Shown here in pieces: positions 1 to 9,892 of a DNA stretch of 64,000 nt. A program made the position numbers and the translations under genes. How positions within the stretch are numbered: the stretch's first letter is position 1; every line of letters starts with the position of its first letter. The stretch lies in assembly GCA_963798775.1 (NCBI GenBank), contig CAWCUK010000001.1:1798001-1862000 (forward strand). Reading direction: 5' to 3'. The stretch is from CAWCUK01 sp963798775. Its GTDB lineage: Bacteria > Bacteroidota > Ignavibacteria > Ignavibacteriales > Ignavibacteriaceae. The notes under the pieces were generated by a model that saw nothing but the letters and a program-made list of their open reading frames with translations, did no database searches and was not told the origin of the DNA.

Positions 1-237
1 ATAATGAATAATACCGGGATGACAGAATTTATACCCGAAAATATTCTGGTTTATATTGCGGTAGATTCAGAAATAAGAAATCAAGGTATAGGAAGAAAAA
101 TAGTTGAAACCGCTGTTGAACAAGCCGAAGGCGATGTTGCGCTTCATGTTGAATATGAAAACCCTGCCAAACGTTTATACGAACGTTTAGGTTTTACAAC
201 TAAATACGCTGAAATGCGATTAACTAAGGGGAAATAA
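1..237 (+). CDS. GNAT-family N-acetyltransferase, C-terminal part
   Basis: This is the last 78 or so codons of a GNAT acetyltransferase whose start lies before the window; the frame is open back to base 1. The acetyl-CoA binding motif A is visible as IAVDSEIRNQGIG (RNQGIG being the Q/R-x-x-G-x-G signature), followed by the usual NPAKRLYERLGF motif B with its conserved Tyr and Gly-Phe. Such enzymes move an acetyl group from acetyl-CoA to an amine. The next gene starts 3 bases after the stop, so it probably belongs to the racemase and symporter operon that follows and may act on an amino acid or a derivative, but the substrate cannot be read from the sequence. Confidence 0.85.
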   Translation: MMNNTGMTEFIPENILVYIAVDSEIRNQGIGRKIVETAVEQAEGDVALHVEYENPAKRLYERLGFTTKYAEMRLTKGK

Positions 238-240
238 ATT

Positions 241-1320
241 ATGGCAACTTTAACCATAAATACCGATAAAATTATAAGTAATGTAAAGAAACTGAATAAA
301 TATCTTACAAAAAATAATATTCAGTGGAGTTTGGTTACTAAAATGTTGTGCGGATATAAGCCTGCTTTAGAAAAAATTATTACCGATGATTCTCTCCTGA
401 ATGTCCATTCAATCGGTGACTCAAGAATTTCTAATTTAAAGATAATAAAGGAAATAAAACCTTCTATCGTTACAATGTATATAAAGCCGCCCGCGCTTAA
501 CCAGGTAAAAAATGTGGTTAAATATTCTGATATTTCTCTTAATACATCCCTTCGTACAATTGATAAAATTGATAAGGAAGCCGAAATACAAAATAAAAAG
601 CATAGAATAATTGTTATGCTGGAAATGGGGGAATTAAGAGAAGGAATATTAAGAGATGATATTTTTAATTTCTATGAAAAAATATTTGATCTGAAAAATA
701 TTGAAATATTAGGGATTGGTACCAATCTTGGCTGTATGTATGGAGTTGAACCTACTTATGATAAACTTATTCAGCTTAGTCTTTATAAACAATTAATTGA
801 AACAAAGTTTAATAAAAAGTTAGAAATTGTTTCCGGCGGAAGTTCAATAACCCTGCCTTTAATCGATCAGCAGAAAATACCGAAAGGAATAAATCATTTT
901 AGAATCGGTGAAGCCGCGCTGCTGGGAACTTCCCCGCTTGAAAATAAAAGATTTAGAGATTTAACAACCGATACAGTGGATTTTTCAGCGGAGATTTTAG
1001 AATCTTATAAAAAAGAAATGATGCCTGACGGAACCATGGGAGAAGCGGCAATAGGGCAAATAGCCGAATTAGATTATGATGAGGCAAAAGAATCTTATAG
1101 ATGTATTGTAGATTTCGGTCAACTTGATGTTGACGCTAATAATCTTACTCCTAAAGATGACCGTGTAAGATTTGTCGGTACCACTTCCGATATGACAGTT
1201 TACGATATCGGTCAAAAAGGGGAAGGATTTAACGTGCAGGATCAAATTCATTTCTGGCCTAATTATATGTCCATTGCGCGGTTAATGAACTCAAGATATA
1301 TGAGTAAGAAAATAAAATAA
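241..1320 (+). CDS. PLP-dependent amino-acid racemase, ornithine racemase (Orr)-like
   Basis: 359 residues, matching the length of the Orr/YhfX-like branch of fold-type III PLP enzymes, which carry an alanine-racemase-type N-terminal barrel. The PLP-binding lysine is K34 in SLVTKMLCGY. Further family signatures are IGTNLGCMYG, the phosphate-binding stretch VSGGSS and FRIGEAALLG. In Clostridium, Orr interconverts L- and D-ornithine; here the substrate is inferred only from similarity, and another amino acid is possible. The gene sits 3 bases after the GNAT gene and 17 bases before the symporter gene. A second, separate alanine-racemase-family gene lies at the end of the same operon. Confidence 0.85.
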   Translation: MATLTINTDKIISNVKKLNKYLTKNNIQWSLVTKMLCGYKPALEKIITDDSLLNVHSIGDSRISNLKIIKEIKPSIVTMYIKPPALNQVKNVVKYSDISLNTSLRTIDKIDKEAEIQNKKHRIIVMLEMGELREGILRDDIFNFYEKIFDLKNIEILGIGTNLGCMYGVEPTYDKLIQLSLYKQLIETKFNKKLEIVSGGSSITLPLIDQQKIPKGINHFRIGEAALLGTSPLENKRFRDLTTDTVDFSAEILESYKKEMMPDGTMGEAAIGQIAELDYDEAKESYRCIVDFGQLDVDANNLTPKDDRVRFVGTTSDMTVYDIGQKGEGFNVQDQIHFWPNYMSIARLMNSRYMSKKIK

Positions 1321-1337
1321 ATAAATAACGGGATAAA

Positions 1338-2813
1338 ATGCATTTTATTGATCTATTAGAATTTATTGTTTACATGGTGGCTATGCTCGGCATAGGCTTT
1401 TTCTTTTTAAAGAAGAATAAAGACGCCGAGGATTATTTTGTCGGCGGAAGAAGTATGGGAAGTATTCATGTCGGTTTATCGGTTGTAGCTACCGATGTCG
1501 GCGGCGGCTTTTCAATCGGTTTAGGCGGACTAGGATTTGTTATGGGAATTTCCGGTTCGTGGATGCTTTTTTCAGGATTAATAGGAGCTTGGATTAGCGC
1601 GGTTTTTCTTATTCCTAAAGTAAGTAAGATAGCCGGCTTAAAAAAACTTTATACTTTCCCCCAGCTTTTAGAACACTTTTATGATCATCGTGTAGCTTTT
1701 ATTGCCGGAATAATTTCCGCAATTGGCTATATAGGTTTTACCAGTTCTCAAATTCTTGCCGGAGCTAAACTTGCTTCAGCTTCGTTCGTTAATCTGGATA
1801 TGGAAACAGCTCTTTTAATTATGGGAATAATTGTAATTGTTTATACCGCTCTCGGCGGAATTAAAGCCGTAATTTATACAGATACCGTTCAATGGATTAT
1901 ATTAATGGCCGGTTTAATTTTCATAGGTATTCCGGTTTCTTATTTTGCTATAGGCGGATATGACGCAATTACTGCAACTTTAAGTAGTGATTTTCTTTCT
2001 TTTTCAAATGTAAGCTGGCAGACATTAGTAAATTGGGGAGTTACAATTGTTCCTATTTGGTTTGTAGGAATGACTCTTTATCAAAGAATTTATGCATGCG
2101 AAAATGAAAAAGTGGCAAAAAAAGCTTGGTTTATTGCCGGTTTATTTGAATGGCCAATTATGGCTATGATGGGAGTTTTACTGGGACTTTTTGCGCGTGT
2201 TGCCGCTGATCAAGGGATGTTCGCTCATTTAGGATTTGAAAATATTGCTAGTCTGGATGCTGAAATGGGGCTGCCGCTTCTGCTTCGTTCTATTCTTCCG
2301 GTTGGATTGATGGGATTAATGATGTCAGCATATTTCTCGGCAATTATGTCAACCGCCGATAGTTGTTTAATGGCAGCATCCGGAAATGTTGCTACAGATA
2401 TTCTGGATAAATTTTTCAAAATAAGCGGTAACGAAAAAAGATTTCTTAAAATCTCACAGATTTTAACTTTAGTTTTGGGCGCTATTGCTCTTCTGCTTGC
2501 CAGTTTTATGCAGAACGTTTTGCAATTAATGCTTTATTCATACGCTTTTATGGTTTCCGGATTATTTATGCCTGTGGTAGGAGCATTCATCTGGAAACGG
2601 AGCAGTTCAACTGCAGCTATTTGGTCTATGTTAATCGGCGGCGGAACAACAATTACACTAATCGCATTAAATTTAAAATTGCCTTTCGGATTAGACGCAA
2701 ATATTTTTGGTATAACTGCCTCAGTTATAACTTTTATTGTTTTGGCATTTATTTATCCCGGCGAGGAAGTTCCGGAATTAATTGAGGAAACAGAATTTGT
2801 AGAAGCTGAATAA
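1338..2813 (+). CDS. Sodium:solute symporter (SSF family)
   Basis: 491-residue, very hydrophobic inner-membrane protein with about 13 predicted membrane segments. It shows SSF family marks: an N-terminal DAEDYFVGGRSMG segment after helix 1, then GGGFSIG, and a YTALGGIKAVIYTDTVQ segment typical of the family. It should use the sodium gradient to import an organic solute. Its place between a racemase and an M20 amidohydrolase suggests an amino acid, a small peptide or an N-acyl amino acid as cargo; this is inference. The C-terminus ends in a short acidic tail. Confidence 0.93.
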   Translation: MHFIDLLEFIVYMVAMLGIGFFFLKKNKDAEDYFVGGRSMGSIHVGLSVVATDVGGGFSIGLGGLGFVMGISGSWMLFSGLIGAWISAVFLIPKVSKIAGLKKLYTFPQLLEHFYDHRVAFIAGIISAIGYIGFTSSQILAGAKLASASFVNLDMETALLIMGIIVIVYTALGGIKAVIYTDTVQWIILMAGLIFIGIPVSYFAIGGYDAITATLSSDFLSFSNVSWQTLVNWGVTIVPIWFVGMTLYQRIYACENEKVAKKAWFIAGLFEWPIMAMMGVLLGLFARVAADQGMFAHLGFENIASLDAEMGLPLLLRSILPVGLMGLMMSAYFSAIMSTADSCLMAASGNVATDILDKFFKISGNEKRFLKISQILTLVLGAIALLLASFMQNVLQLMLYSYAFMVSGLFMPVVGAFIWKRSSSTAAIWSMLIGGGTTITLIALNLKLPFGLDANIFGITASVITFIVLAFIYPGEEVPELIEETEFVEAE

Positions 2814-2846
2814 TTTAAAACACAAAATCTTTTTAGATTAAAGAAT

Positions 2847-3989
2847 ATGTTTACATATATGGTACAAGAACTTATTCAGTTAAGAAAAAAAATTCATCAG
2901 AACCCTGAACTTTCCGGTTTTGAGAAAAATACCGCTCAACAAATAAAAATTTATCTTGAAAAATTTTCGCCTGATAATATAATTACAGGATTAGGCGGTG
3001 AAGGATTAGCCGCTATTTTTAAGGGAGATGCGGAAGGCCCCACTGTTGCGGTTAGATGTGAATTGGATGCTCTTCCTATTGAGGAAATTAATACATTTGA
3101 ATATAAATCCAGCAATAAAAGTATTTCCCACAAATGCGGGCACGACGGGCATATGACAATTACGGCCGGACTTGCTCCTTTACTTTCCTCTCAAAAATTA
3201 CATAAGGGAAAAGTTGTTCTTCTTTTTCAGCCGGCAGAAGAAACCGGCGAAGGTGCAGAAAAAATACTGCACGATTCAAAATTTAATGAGATTAAACCTG
3301 ATTATATTCTGGCACTACATAACCTTCCCGGTTTCCCTATGCATCAAATAATTTTAAAAGATGATACATTTGCCGCAGCCTCAAAAGGAATTATTATAAA
3401 ACTGACGGGGAAAACTTCTCATGCGGCAGAACCAGAAAACGGTATAAATCCCGCGGGCGCAATGCAGTCTATTATTCATTCTCTTTTAAATTTAACAGAA
3501 AGAATAAAAGAATTAAAAGATTTTTCATTAATTACTGTTGTGCATGCAAAGTTGGGAGAACGTGCTTTTGGTACTTCACCCGGCTACGCTGAAGTTATGG
3601 CTACATTAAGAGCTTTCTGTAATGATGATATGGATTTGCTAACCCAAAATGTAATTAATTTTTCTAAAAAAGCGGCAGAAGCTGAAAATCTATCTATCGA
3701 TTTTGAATTTACAGAAGAATTTCCCGCGACTGTAAACGATTATAAGTTAAATAAAATAGTTGAAGAATCTGCTAAAGAAAATAATTTAGATATTGTACGA
3801 ATTAAAAATTCATTCAGATGGTCCGAAGATTTCGGACATTTTACAAAACAATTTCCCGGCGTATTATTCGGGCTGGGTTCCGGGAAAGATCAGCCGGATT
3901 TACACAATCCCGATTATGATTTTCCGGATGAATTAATTGAAACCGGAAGGAAGATTTTTTATTCAATAATAAAGAAAATTTTAAAATAA
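2847..3989 (+). CDS. M20-family amidohydrolase (M20D-type)
   Basis: 380 residues, the usual length for M20D amidohydrolases such as hippurate hydrolase, N-acyl-L-amino-acid hydrolases and N-acetyl-diaminopimelate deacetylase. The first metal motif is CGHDGH (H99, D100) and the second is PAEETGEGA with the catalytic Glu pair at 131-132. A dimerisation insert follows (TGKTSHAAEPENGINP), with its conserved His. There is no signal peptide, so it acts in the cytosol on an amide substrate. It lies 33 bases after the symporter and 2 bases before the next racemase, so it probably splits the imported compound to release an amino acid. An alternative start is Met5 (2859). Confidence 0.92.
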   Translation: MFTYMVQELIQLRKKIHQNPELSGFEKNTAQQIKIYLEKFSPDNIITGLGGEGLAAIFKGDAEGPTVAVRCELDALPIEEINTFEYKSSNKSISHKCGHDGHMTITAGLAPLLSSQKLHKGKVVLLFQPAEETGEGAEKILHDSKFNEIKPDYILALHNLPGFPMHQIILKDDTFAAASKGIIIKLTGKTSHAAEPENGINPAGAMQSIIHSLLNLTERIKELKDFSLITVVHAKLGERAFGTSPGYAEVMATLRAFCNDDMDLLTQNVINFSKKAAEAENLSIDFEFTEEFPATVNDYKLNKIVEESAKENNLDIVRIKNSFRWSEDFGHFTKQFPGVLFGLGSGKDQPDLHNPDYDFPDELIETGRKIFYSIIKKILK

Positions 3990-3991
3990 AA

Positions 3992-5143
3992 ATGTTTCAA
4001 ACTTCATATATAGAAATTAGCAGAAGCGCTGTAAGAAATAATATAGAATTTATTAGAAAACAGCTCGGCAAAAATGTTAAAATATCTTCTGTTGTAAAAG
4101 GGAACGCATACGGCCACTCAAAAGAAATTTTTGTTCCCCTTGCCGAAGAATGCGGAATAGAACATTTCTCAGTTTTCAGCGCGTCTGAAGCTCTGCGATT
4201 AAAAAGTATTACATCTAATCATCCTCAAATTATGATAATGGGAATGATAGATAATTCTGAATTAGAATGGGCAATTGAGAATGATATTGAATTTTACATT
4301 TTTGAATTCGACAGGTTAAACGCCGCGGTTAAAGCGGCAAAAAAAATTAAGAAACCGGCCCAAATTCATATCGAAGTTGAAACCGGGATGAACCGCACCG
4401 GATTTAAAAAGAGCGAGCTAAAAAAAGTAGTCAAAATAATTTCGGAAAAGAAACATCTTTTTTCGGTTAAAGGTTTCTGTACGCACTACGCTGGGGCGGA
4501 AAGTATAGCTAATTATCTTCGAATTCAAAACCAGCTTAAATTTTTTAATGAAACCTACCTATGGTTACGGGAGAATGGAATTCATCCGCATCTTAAGCAT
4601 TCCGCATGCTCCGCCGCTGCAATTTCTTATCCCAAAACCCGCATGGATATGGCGAGAATTGGAATATTACAATATGGCTTTTGGCCGAGTAAAGAAACTT
4701 ATATAGATTTTATCAGCAATAAAAAGAAAAAAGAAGATCCTCTTCGCAGAGTAATTTCCTGGAAAAGCAAAGTAATGAGCATTAAGGAAGTTGATACCGG
4801 ACAATTTGTGGGTTACGGAAATACTTATTTAGCCCTGCGGAAAATGAAAGTCGCGGTTGTCCCTGTCGGCTACGCACATGGTTTCAGCAGATCGTTAAGT
4901 AATCATGGCAGAGTTTTAATTCATAAAAAACGCGTTAGTGTTATCGGTATTGTTAATATGAATTTAATGACCATTGATGTTTCAAATATTCCCGATGTAA
5001 AAAAGGGAGATGAAGTAGTTTTGATAGGCAATCAAGGAGATTTAAGTATTTCTGTTTCTTCTTTTAGCGAATTAAGCGACCAAGTAAATTACGAGTTACT
5101 TACACGACTGCCGCAAAATATTCCTCGATTTGTAGTAGAATAG
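3992..5143 (+). CDS. Alanine racemase family protein
   Basis: 383 residues with both Alr domains. PLP lysine is K36 in VVKGNAYGH; the catalytic tyrosine of the second active-site base is Y275 in FVGYGNTY; the RIGILQYG and VPVGYAHG motifs are present. One departure stands out: the canonical Cys-Met-Asp-Gln segment near the substrate carboxylate reads Asn-Met-Asn-Leu (residues 322-325). It could be the cell's alanine racemase, which supplies D-Ala for peptidoglycan, or a relative with altered substrate range dedicated to this operon. It starts 2 bases after the amidohydrolase stop, so translation is probably coupled. Confidence 0.88.
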   Translation: MFQTSYIEISRSAVRNNIEFIRKQLGKNVKISSVVKGNAYGHSKEIFVPLAEECGIEHFSVFSASEALRLKSITSNHPQIMIMGMIDNSELEWAIENDIEFYIFEFDRLNAAVKAAKKIKKPAQIHIEVETGMNRTGFKKSELKKVVKIISEKKHLFSVKGFCTHYAGAESIANYLRIQNQLKFFNETYLWLRENGIHPHLKHSACSAAAISYPKTRMDMARIGILQYGFWPSKETYIDFISNKKKKEDPLRRVISWKSKVMSIKEVDTGQFVGYGNTYLALRKMKVAVVPVGYAHGFSRSLSNHGRVLIHKKRVSVIGIVNMNLMTIDVSNIPDVKKGDEVVLIGNQGDLSISVSSFSELSDQVNYELLTRLPQNIPRFVVE

Positions 5144-5329
5144 AAAAATTTAAGCCATTGAGTTTTGATGTTCAATATATTTCTGATTTATGCTACAGTT
5201 AAGCGGCCGCGTATGCTCCGGCTGCCGTTACATTCCTACCTGAAAATATATTCTTTCCTTAAGATACAATTGCATTTTAATTTTTATATTTTTGTCCATG
5301 AATTTTAAAAACAATTTCTTTGGCTTATT

Positions 5330-8300
5330 ATGAAAAAACAACTTATCAGTTTGTCGCTCCTATTCATCTTTGCATTAATTGTTTCCGGATGCGCCGCAAA
5401 AGAAACAGTTAAAGAGAAGGAATTAACCACTTCGGAAATTCTAACAAATTTCGGCGAAAAAATTAATAATAAAAATTTCGCTTTTGAAGTTCCGGCAGGA
5501 ACTAAAGTTAGAAACATTCAAATAGACAGCATTAACAATAATGTAGAAATTAATTTAAGCAGCGAATTTTCGAACCTTCCCTTTCGAGAAAATAATGTAA
5601 AAGAAATTTATGAAGGAATAAAAGCCGCGTTCGGGCCGAAATTTTCAGAATATAATTTTGAAATAAAAACGATGAAATATCCTATTGAAGATTTAATTCC
5701 CAATTTCTTCAGAAAAGATAAAAGCAATTACGATAAAAGCAGAATTCCATCAACTCTTCCTGAACGGGGTAAACCAGTTATTGAAAATATAAGTAAGGGT
5801 GTTAGACCAGATTCAGGATTGTATAATAGAAATATAGTCTTGTGGCACAGTCATGGCTGGTATTATAATAATAATTTAGATAGATGGGAATGGCAGCGTC
5901 CGCGTCTTTTCCAATCAGTTGAAGATTTAATTCCCATGTCTTTCACACTTCCATATTTAATTCCGATGCTTGAAAACGCGGGTGCGAACGTTTTTGTTCC
6001 CCGCGAAAGAGATACACAGAGAAATGAAGTTGTAGTTGATAATGATATGAAAGACAATTCTTATTCGGAAGAAGACACCGATAAAAATAATATTTGGGAA
6101 ACCGGAATCGGGGAGGCGTTTGCCTACGGAAATCCACCGTACGGCAAAGAATTTAATCCTTTTAAAGCCGGCACACACAGAATAACAAAAAGCGCCGCAA
6201 ATAAAACTGCTAGCGCAAGCTTTATACCGGAAATACCGGAAGAAGGATATTATTCGGTTTATATCGCTTATTCCGCGTCCGATCAAAATGTAAACGATGC
6301 TCATTATACGGTCTACCATTCAGGAGGGAAAACCGAATTTAGAATTAATCAAACTATCGGCGGAAGTACTTGGGAATATTTAGGCAAGTTTAAATTTATA
6401 AAGGGAAGAATCCCGAACTTGGCAAAGTAGTTTTAACAAATGAAAGCGGTGAACCGGGAAAAATTGTATCCGCCGATGCGGTTCGTTTCGGCGGCGGGAT
6501 GGGCATTATAAAAAGAAACGGAAGCACCAGCGGACGTCCTAAATTTGTTGAAGGCGCCCGGTATTACCTTCAATATTTGGGAATGCCGGATACTTTAGTT
6601 TACAGCTTAAATAAAAATAAAAGCGATTATAGGGATGATTATCAAAGCCGCGCGGAATATGGAAATTATTTGTACGGCAAACCTTTCGGACCAAATAGAA
6701 ACAGAGAAGCAAAAGGATTAGGAATACCTATTGACCTTTCACTCGCGTTTCACACAGATGCCGGTATTACCACAAACGATACAACAGTGGGAACTTTATC
6801 AATCTATAGTATTGAAGATGTTGATTCACAATTTGTTTTTCCGAATGGTGTTTCGAGACTCGCTAACAGAGATTTGGCTGATATAATGCAGACTCAAATT
6901 GTACATGATGTGCGAAAAGAGTTTGATCCGGCTTGGAATAGAAGACAATTAAAAGACGGCGAATATAGCGAATCGATGCGGCCGAATGTTCCTTCCGTAT
7001 TAATCGAACTTCTCTCTCATCAAAATTTTCTTGATATGAAATATGTTCTCGATCCCCGATTTAAATTTGAAGTAGCTCGTGCTATGTATAAAGGAATGCT
7101 GAAGTTCTTATCCGTTCAATACGGAAATAAATATATAGTACAGCCTTTGCCCGTTAAAAATTTTGCGGCTCGGTTTGATGAAAATAATAATGTAAAACTT
7201 TCTTGGGATGAAGTTATTGATACTTTGGAAGCGACCGCAAAACCGGATAAATATATTATTTATACTAGAGTAAATAACGGCGGTTTTGATAATGGAATAA
7301 TTGTGAATAAACCTGAAGCGGAAATAGAAAATATTGAAGAAGGCAAAATTTATTCTTTTAAGGTTACCGCGGTAAATAAAGGAGGAGAAAGCTTTCCTTC
7401 GGAAATATTATCCGTCTGCAATATGGGAAATAATAAACCGACTGCAGCTATTGTAAATAATTTTTATAGAATATGCGGGCCTGCCGATATTAATTCAAAT
7501 AATTTCAGCGGATTTGCAAATTTTATTGATGCCGGTGTTCCCGATAAATATGATATAGGATTTACGGGAACGGAATATAATTTTACTCCGTCATCACCAT
7601 ATTTAAGTAATGATGAACCCGGACACGGCGCGAGTCATGCCGATTATGAAACCAAAGTTATTGCGGGAAACACTTTTGATTTTCCATATATTCACGGCAA
7701 AGCATTAATGAATAACGGAATTTCATTTATTTCGGTCAGCAGCGGCGCTGTTATGGAAAAGAAGGTTAATTTAAGTAAATACAAATTAGTGGATTTAATA
7801 TTAGGCGAACAAAAAGCCACACCGAGGCAGAATAACATTGAAGATTCTACTTTTGGAATTCAATTCAAAACATTCCCAAAAGATCTGCAGCATGAAATTA
7901 CTAATTATTTAAGTTCCGGCGGTAATTTATTCATTTCCGGAGCATATGTCGGCAGTGATATTTACAATTCTAAATATTCTGATTCAACAGATAAGGCATT
8001 TGGCTTAAAAGAATTAAAAATGATTTTTGACGCCGAACATGCTTCTAACACCGGAATAGTTTTTTCATCATCCTCAACATTTTTACCGAAGGACACGTTA
8101 CAGTTTAATGTAAAGTTAAACGATAAAATTTACGCGGTTGAGGCTCCTAACGCTATTTCTAATACAAAACAGGGTGAAACTCTTTTAAGATATTACGATA
8201 ACTCATTTCCCGCGGCTATCGGCTATAAAAAAGAATATGGTGTCATCGTTTTCGGTTTCCCTTTCGAAACAGTTTCGGGAGATGAAGATAGAAATCAAAT

Positions 8301-8340
8301 AATGAATAGTATATTAAATTATTTTAATATACATGATTAA
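5330..8340 (+). pseudogene. Golvesin-domain cell-wall amidase-like lipoprotein, split by a one-base frameshift
   Basis: Two reading frames (5330-6430 and an extension into 6499-8340) together encode one protein of about 1003 residues. The N-terminus is a lipoprotein signal (LIVSGC). An amidase_3-like zinc hydrolase fold follows, with WHSHGWYY as the first half and LAFHTDAG plus a conserved Glu in SVLIELLSH as the second. A golvesin C-terminal-like beta domain is inserted between them, then a fibronectin type III domain at about 385-470, then a C-terminal region of unknown role. The family is often misnamed 'xanthan lyase' in Bacteroidota and probably acts on the envelope. Around 6403-6410 one base appears to be missing: the second frame reads KGKNPELGKVVLTNESGEPG directly from the end of the golvesin domain. 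Both halves keep good motifs, so a sequencing indel is more likely than decay. Confidence 0.8.
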
Positions 8341-8457
8341 ATAATTAACAGAAGTTAAATATTAATAATATTTCCATTATTTTAATGAACAAAATTTCCT
8401 TTTAATAGTACAAGCGGGAACAATAAGAAATATATCCGAGATTTTATACAAAAAGTA

Positions 8458-9822
8458 ATGAACGAAAGAATATTAATAGCCGAAGATGAAGAATTTATAA
8501 GAGAATCTTTTTCTTATATTCTAAAGAAAGAAGGATTTGACTGCAGCACCGTATCAAACGGCAAAGCCGCTGTTGAAGAACTTGAAAAGAATAATTTCGA
8601 TATAGTTATTACGGATATTATAATGCCCGAACTGGACGGCATGGGAGTTCTTGAAAAATCAATTCAAATTTCTCCCGAAACTATTGTAATAGTTATGACG
8701 GCCTATGCTACTGTAGAAAGTGCCGTAAAGTCTTTAAGAGAAGGCGCTTCCGATTATATTCTAAAACCGATTGATTTTGACGAAGTTATCATTAGAATTA
8801 AACAGCTTTTAAAACATAAGCATTTGGCCCTGGAAAATAGATATTTACGAAACCAAATGGAGAAACGCTATAATTTTGATAATCTCGTCGGAAAAAGCCA
8901 ATCGATGCAGCGTGTTTATAAAATGGTGGAAAGAGTAAGTAACGCTACTACAAATGTATTAATAACCGGACAAACCGGTACAGGTAAAGAAGTTATAGCA
9001 AGGGCGATTCATAAAAACAGCAGCCGTAAGGATAATCCGTTTATTCCAGTTAACTGCGGAGCAATTCCCGAAAATTTGTATGAATCTGAATTTTTCGGAT
9101 ATAAAAAAGGAGCATTTACAGGAGCCAATTCCGATCGTGAAGGACTATTTAAAGCGGCAAATACCGGAACTTTATTTTTAGATGAAGTTGGGGATCTGCC
9201 GGAGCATGTGCAGGTAAAATTATTACGCGTACTGCAGGAAAAAGAAATACTGCCAATCGGTTCAAATAATACCATAAATGTAGATGTAAGAATTTTGGCC
9301 GCTACTAATAAAGATCTATATGAAGAAGTTCAAAAAGGAAATTTTAGAGAAGATTTGTATTACCGTTTAAATGTTATTGAAATTAAGCTTCCGCCGCTTT
9401 CAGATAGAAAAGAAGATATTCCGCTGCTTGTAAATCATTTTATAAGTACTTATAACGATGAATTAAAAAGAAATATTAAGGGCGTTGATAACGATGTAAT
9501 GAAAATACTTCTTAATTATGAATGGAAAGGAAATTTGCGGGAACTTGAAAATATGATTGAACGTGCGGTGCTTTTATGTGAAGATGATTTTATTACCGTA
9601 AACGAACTACCTTCTTACATAGTTCAAAAAAATAAAGAATTATTAAACGTGCCGGAAAATTTAAATGAAGCAATGAACGAATATGAAAAAGCGCATATAC
9701 TTAATATTTTAACTAAAACCGAATGGAACAGGACCGAAGCGGCAAAACTTATGGGAGTTGATACTTCTACTTTGTACAGAAAGATGATTAAATATTCTAT
9801 AGGTGAAACGGGGCCGAATTGA
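8458..9822 (+). CDS. Sigma-54-dependent response regulator (NtrC/AtoC type)
   Basis: 454 residues with the classical three-part layout. A receiver domain has the acidic pair at E9/D10 and phospho-acceptor D53. The AAA+ domain has Walker A GQTGTGKE (K177), the sigma-54 contact loop GAFTGA (218-223) and Walker B LFLDEVGDL. A Fis-type helix-turn-helix lies at the end (WNRTEAAKLMGVDTSTLYRK). It should activate promoters read by RpoN after phosphorylation. No histidine kinase gene is adjacent, so it is an orphan regulator in this window. A strong bidirectional terminator follows the stop. Confidence 0.95.
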   Translation: MNERILIAEDEEFIRESFSYILKKEGFDCSTVSNGKAAVEELEKNNFDIVITDIIMPELDGMGVLEKSIQISPETIVIVMTAYATVESAVKSLREGASDYILKPIDFDEVIIRIKQLLKHKHLALENRYLRNQMEKRYNFDNLVGKSQSMQRVYKMVERVSNATTNVLITGQTGTGKEVIARAIHKNSSRKDNPFIPVNCGAIPENLYESEFFGYKKGAFTGANSDREGLFKAANTGTLFLDEVGDLPEHVQVKLLRVLQEKEILPIGSNNTINVDVRILAATNKDLYEEVQKGNFREDLYYRLNVIEIKLPPLSDRKEDIPLLVNHFISTYNDELKRNIKGVDNDVMKILLNYEWKGNLRELENMIERAVLLCEDDFITVNELPSYIVQKNKELLNVPENLNEAMNEYEKAHILNILTKTEWNRTEAAKLMGVDTSTLYRKMIKYSIGETGPN

Positions 9823-9842
9823 TATATATTTTTAATTTAAAA

Positions 9843-9880
9843 TAAAAAAGGGCTGTCTTTTGAGCAGCCCTTTTTTTGTA
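9843..9880. terminator. Bidirectional rho-independent terminator
   Basis: Perfect stem GGGCTG (9850-9855) with CAGCCC (9865-9870), flanked by an A-run on the left and a T-run on the right. It can therefore end transcription of both the response regulator (+) and the converging outer-membrane protein gene (-). Confidence 0.9.
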
Positions 9881-9892
9881 TTCGTTTATTTT

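Noticed and set aside
5168..5308. 46-codon open frame in the gap before the golvesin gene, with a GC-rich patch that includes a GCGGCCGC site
   Set aside because: Composition is random-like, with no ribosome binding site and no domain; the patch is short and its weak inverted repeats lack a T-run, so I call neither a gene nor a terminator.
5957..6319. 120-codon open frame on the minus strand within the golvesin gene
   Set aside because: It lies opposite a well-conserved coding region and shows no motif; it is a shadow of the real frame.
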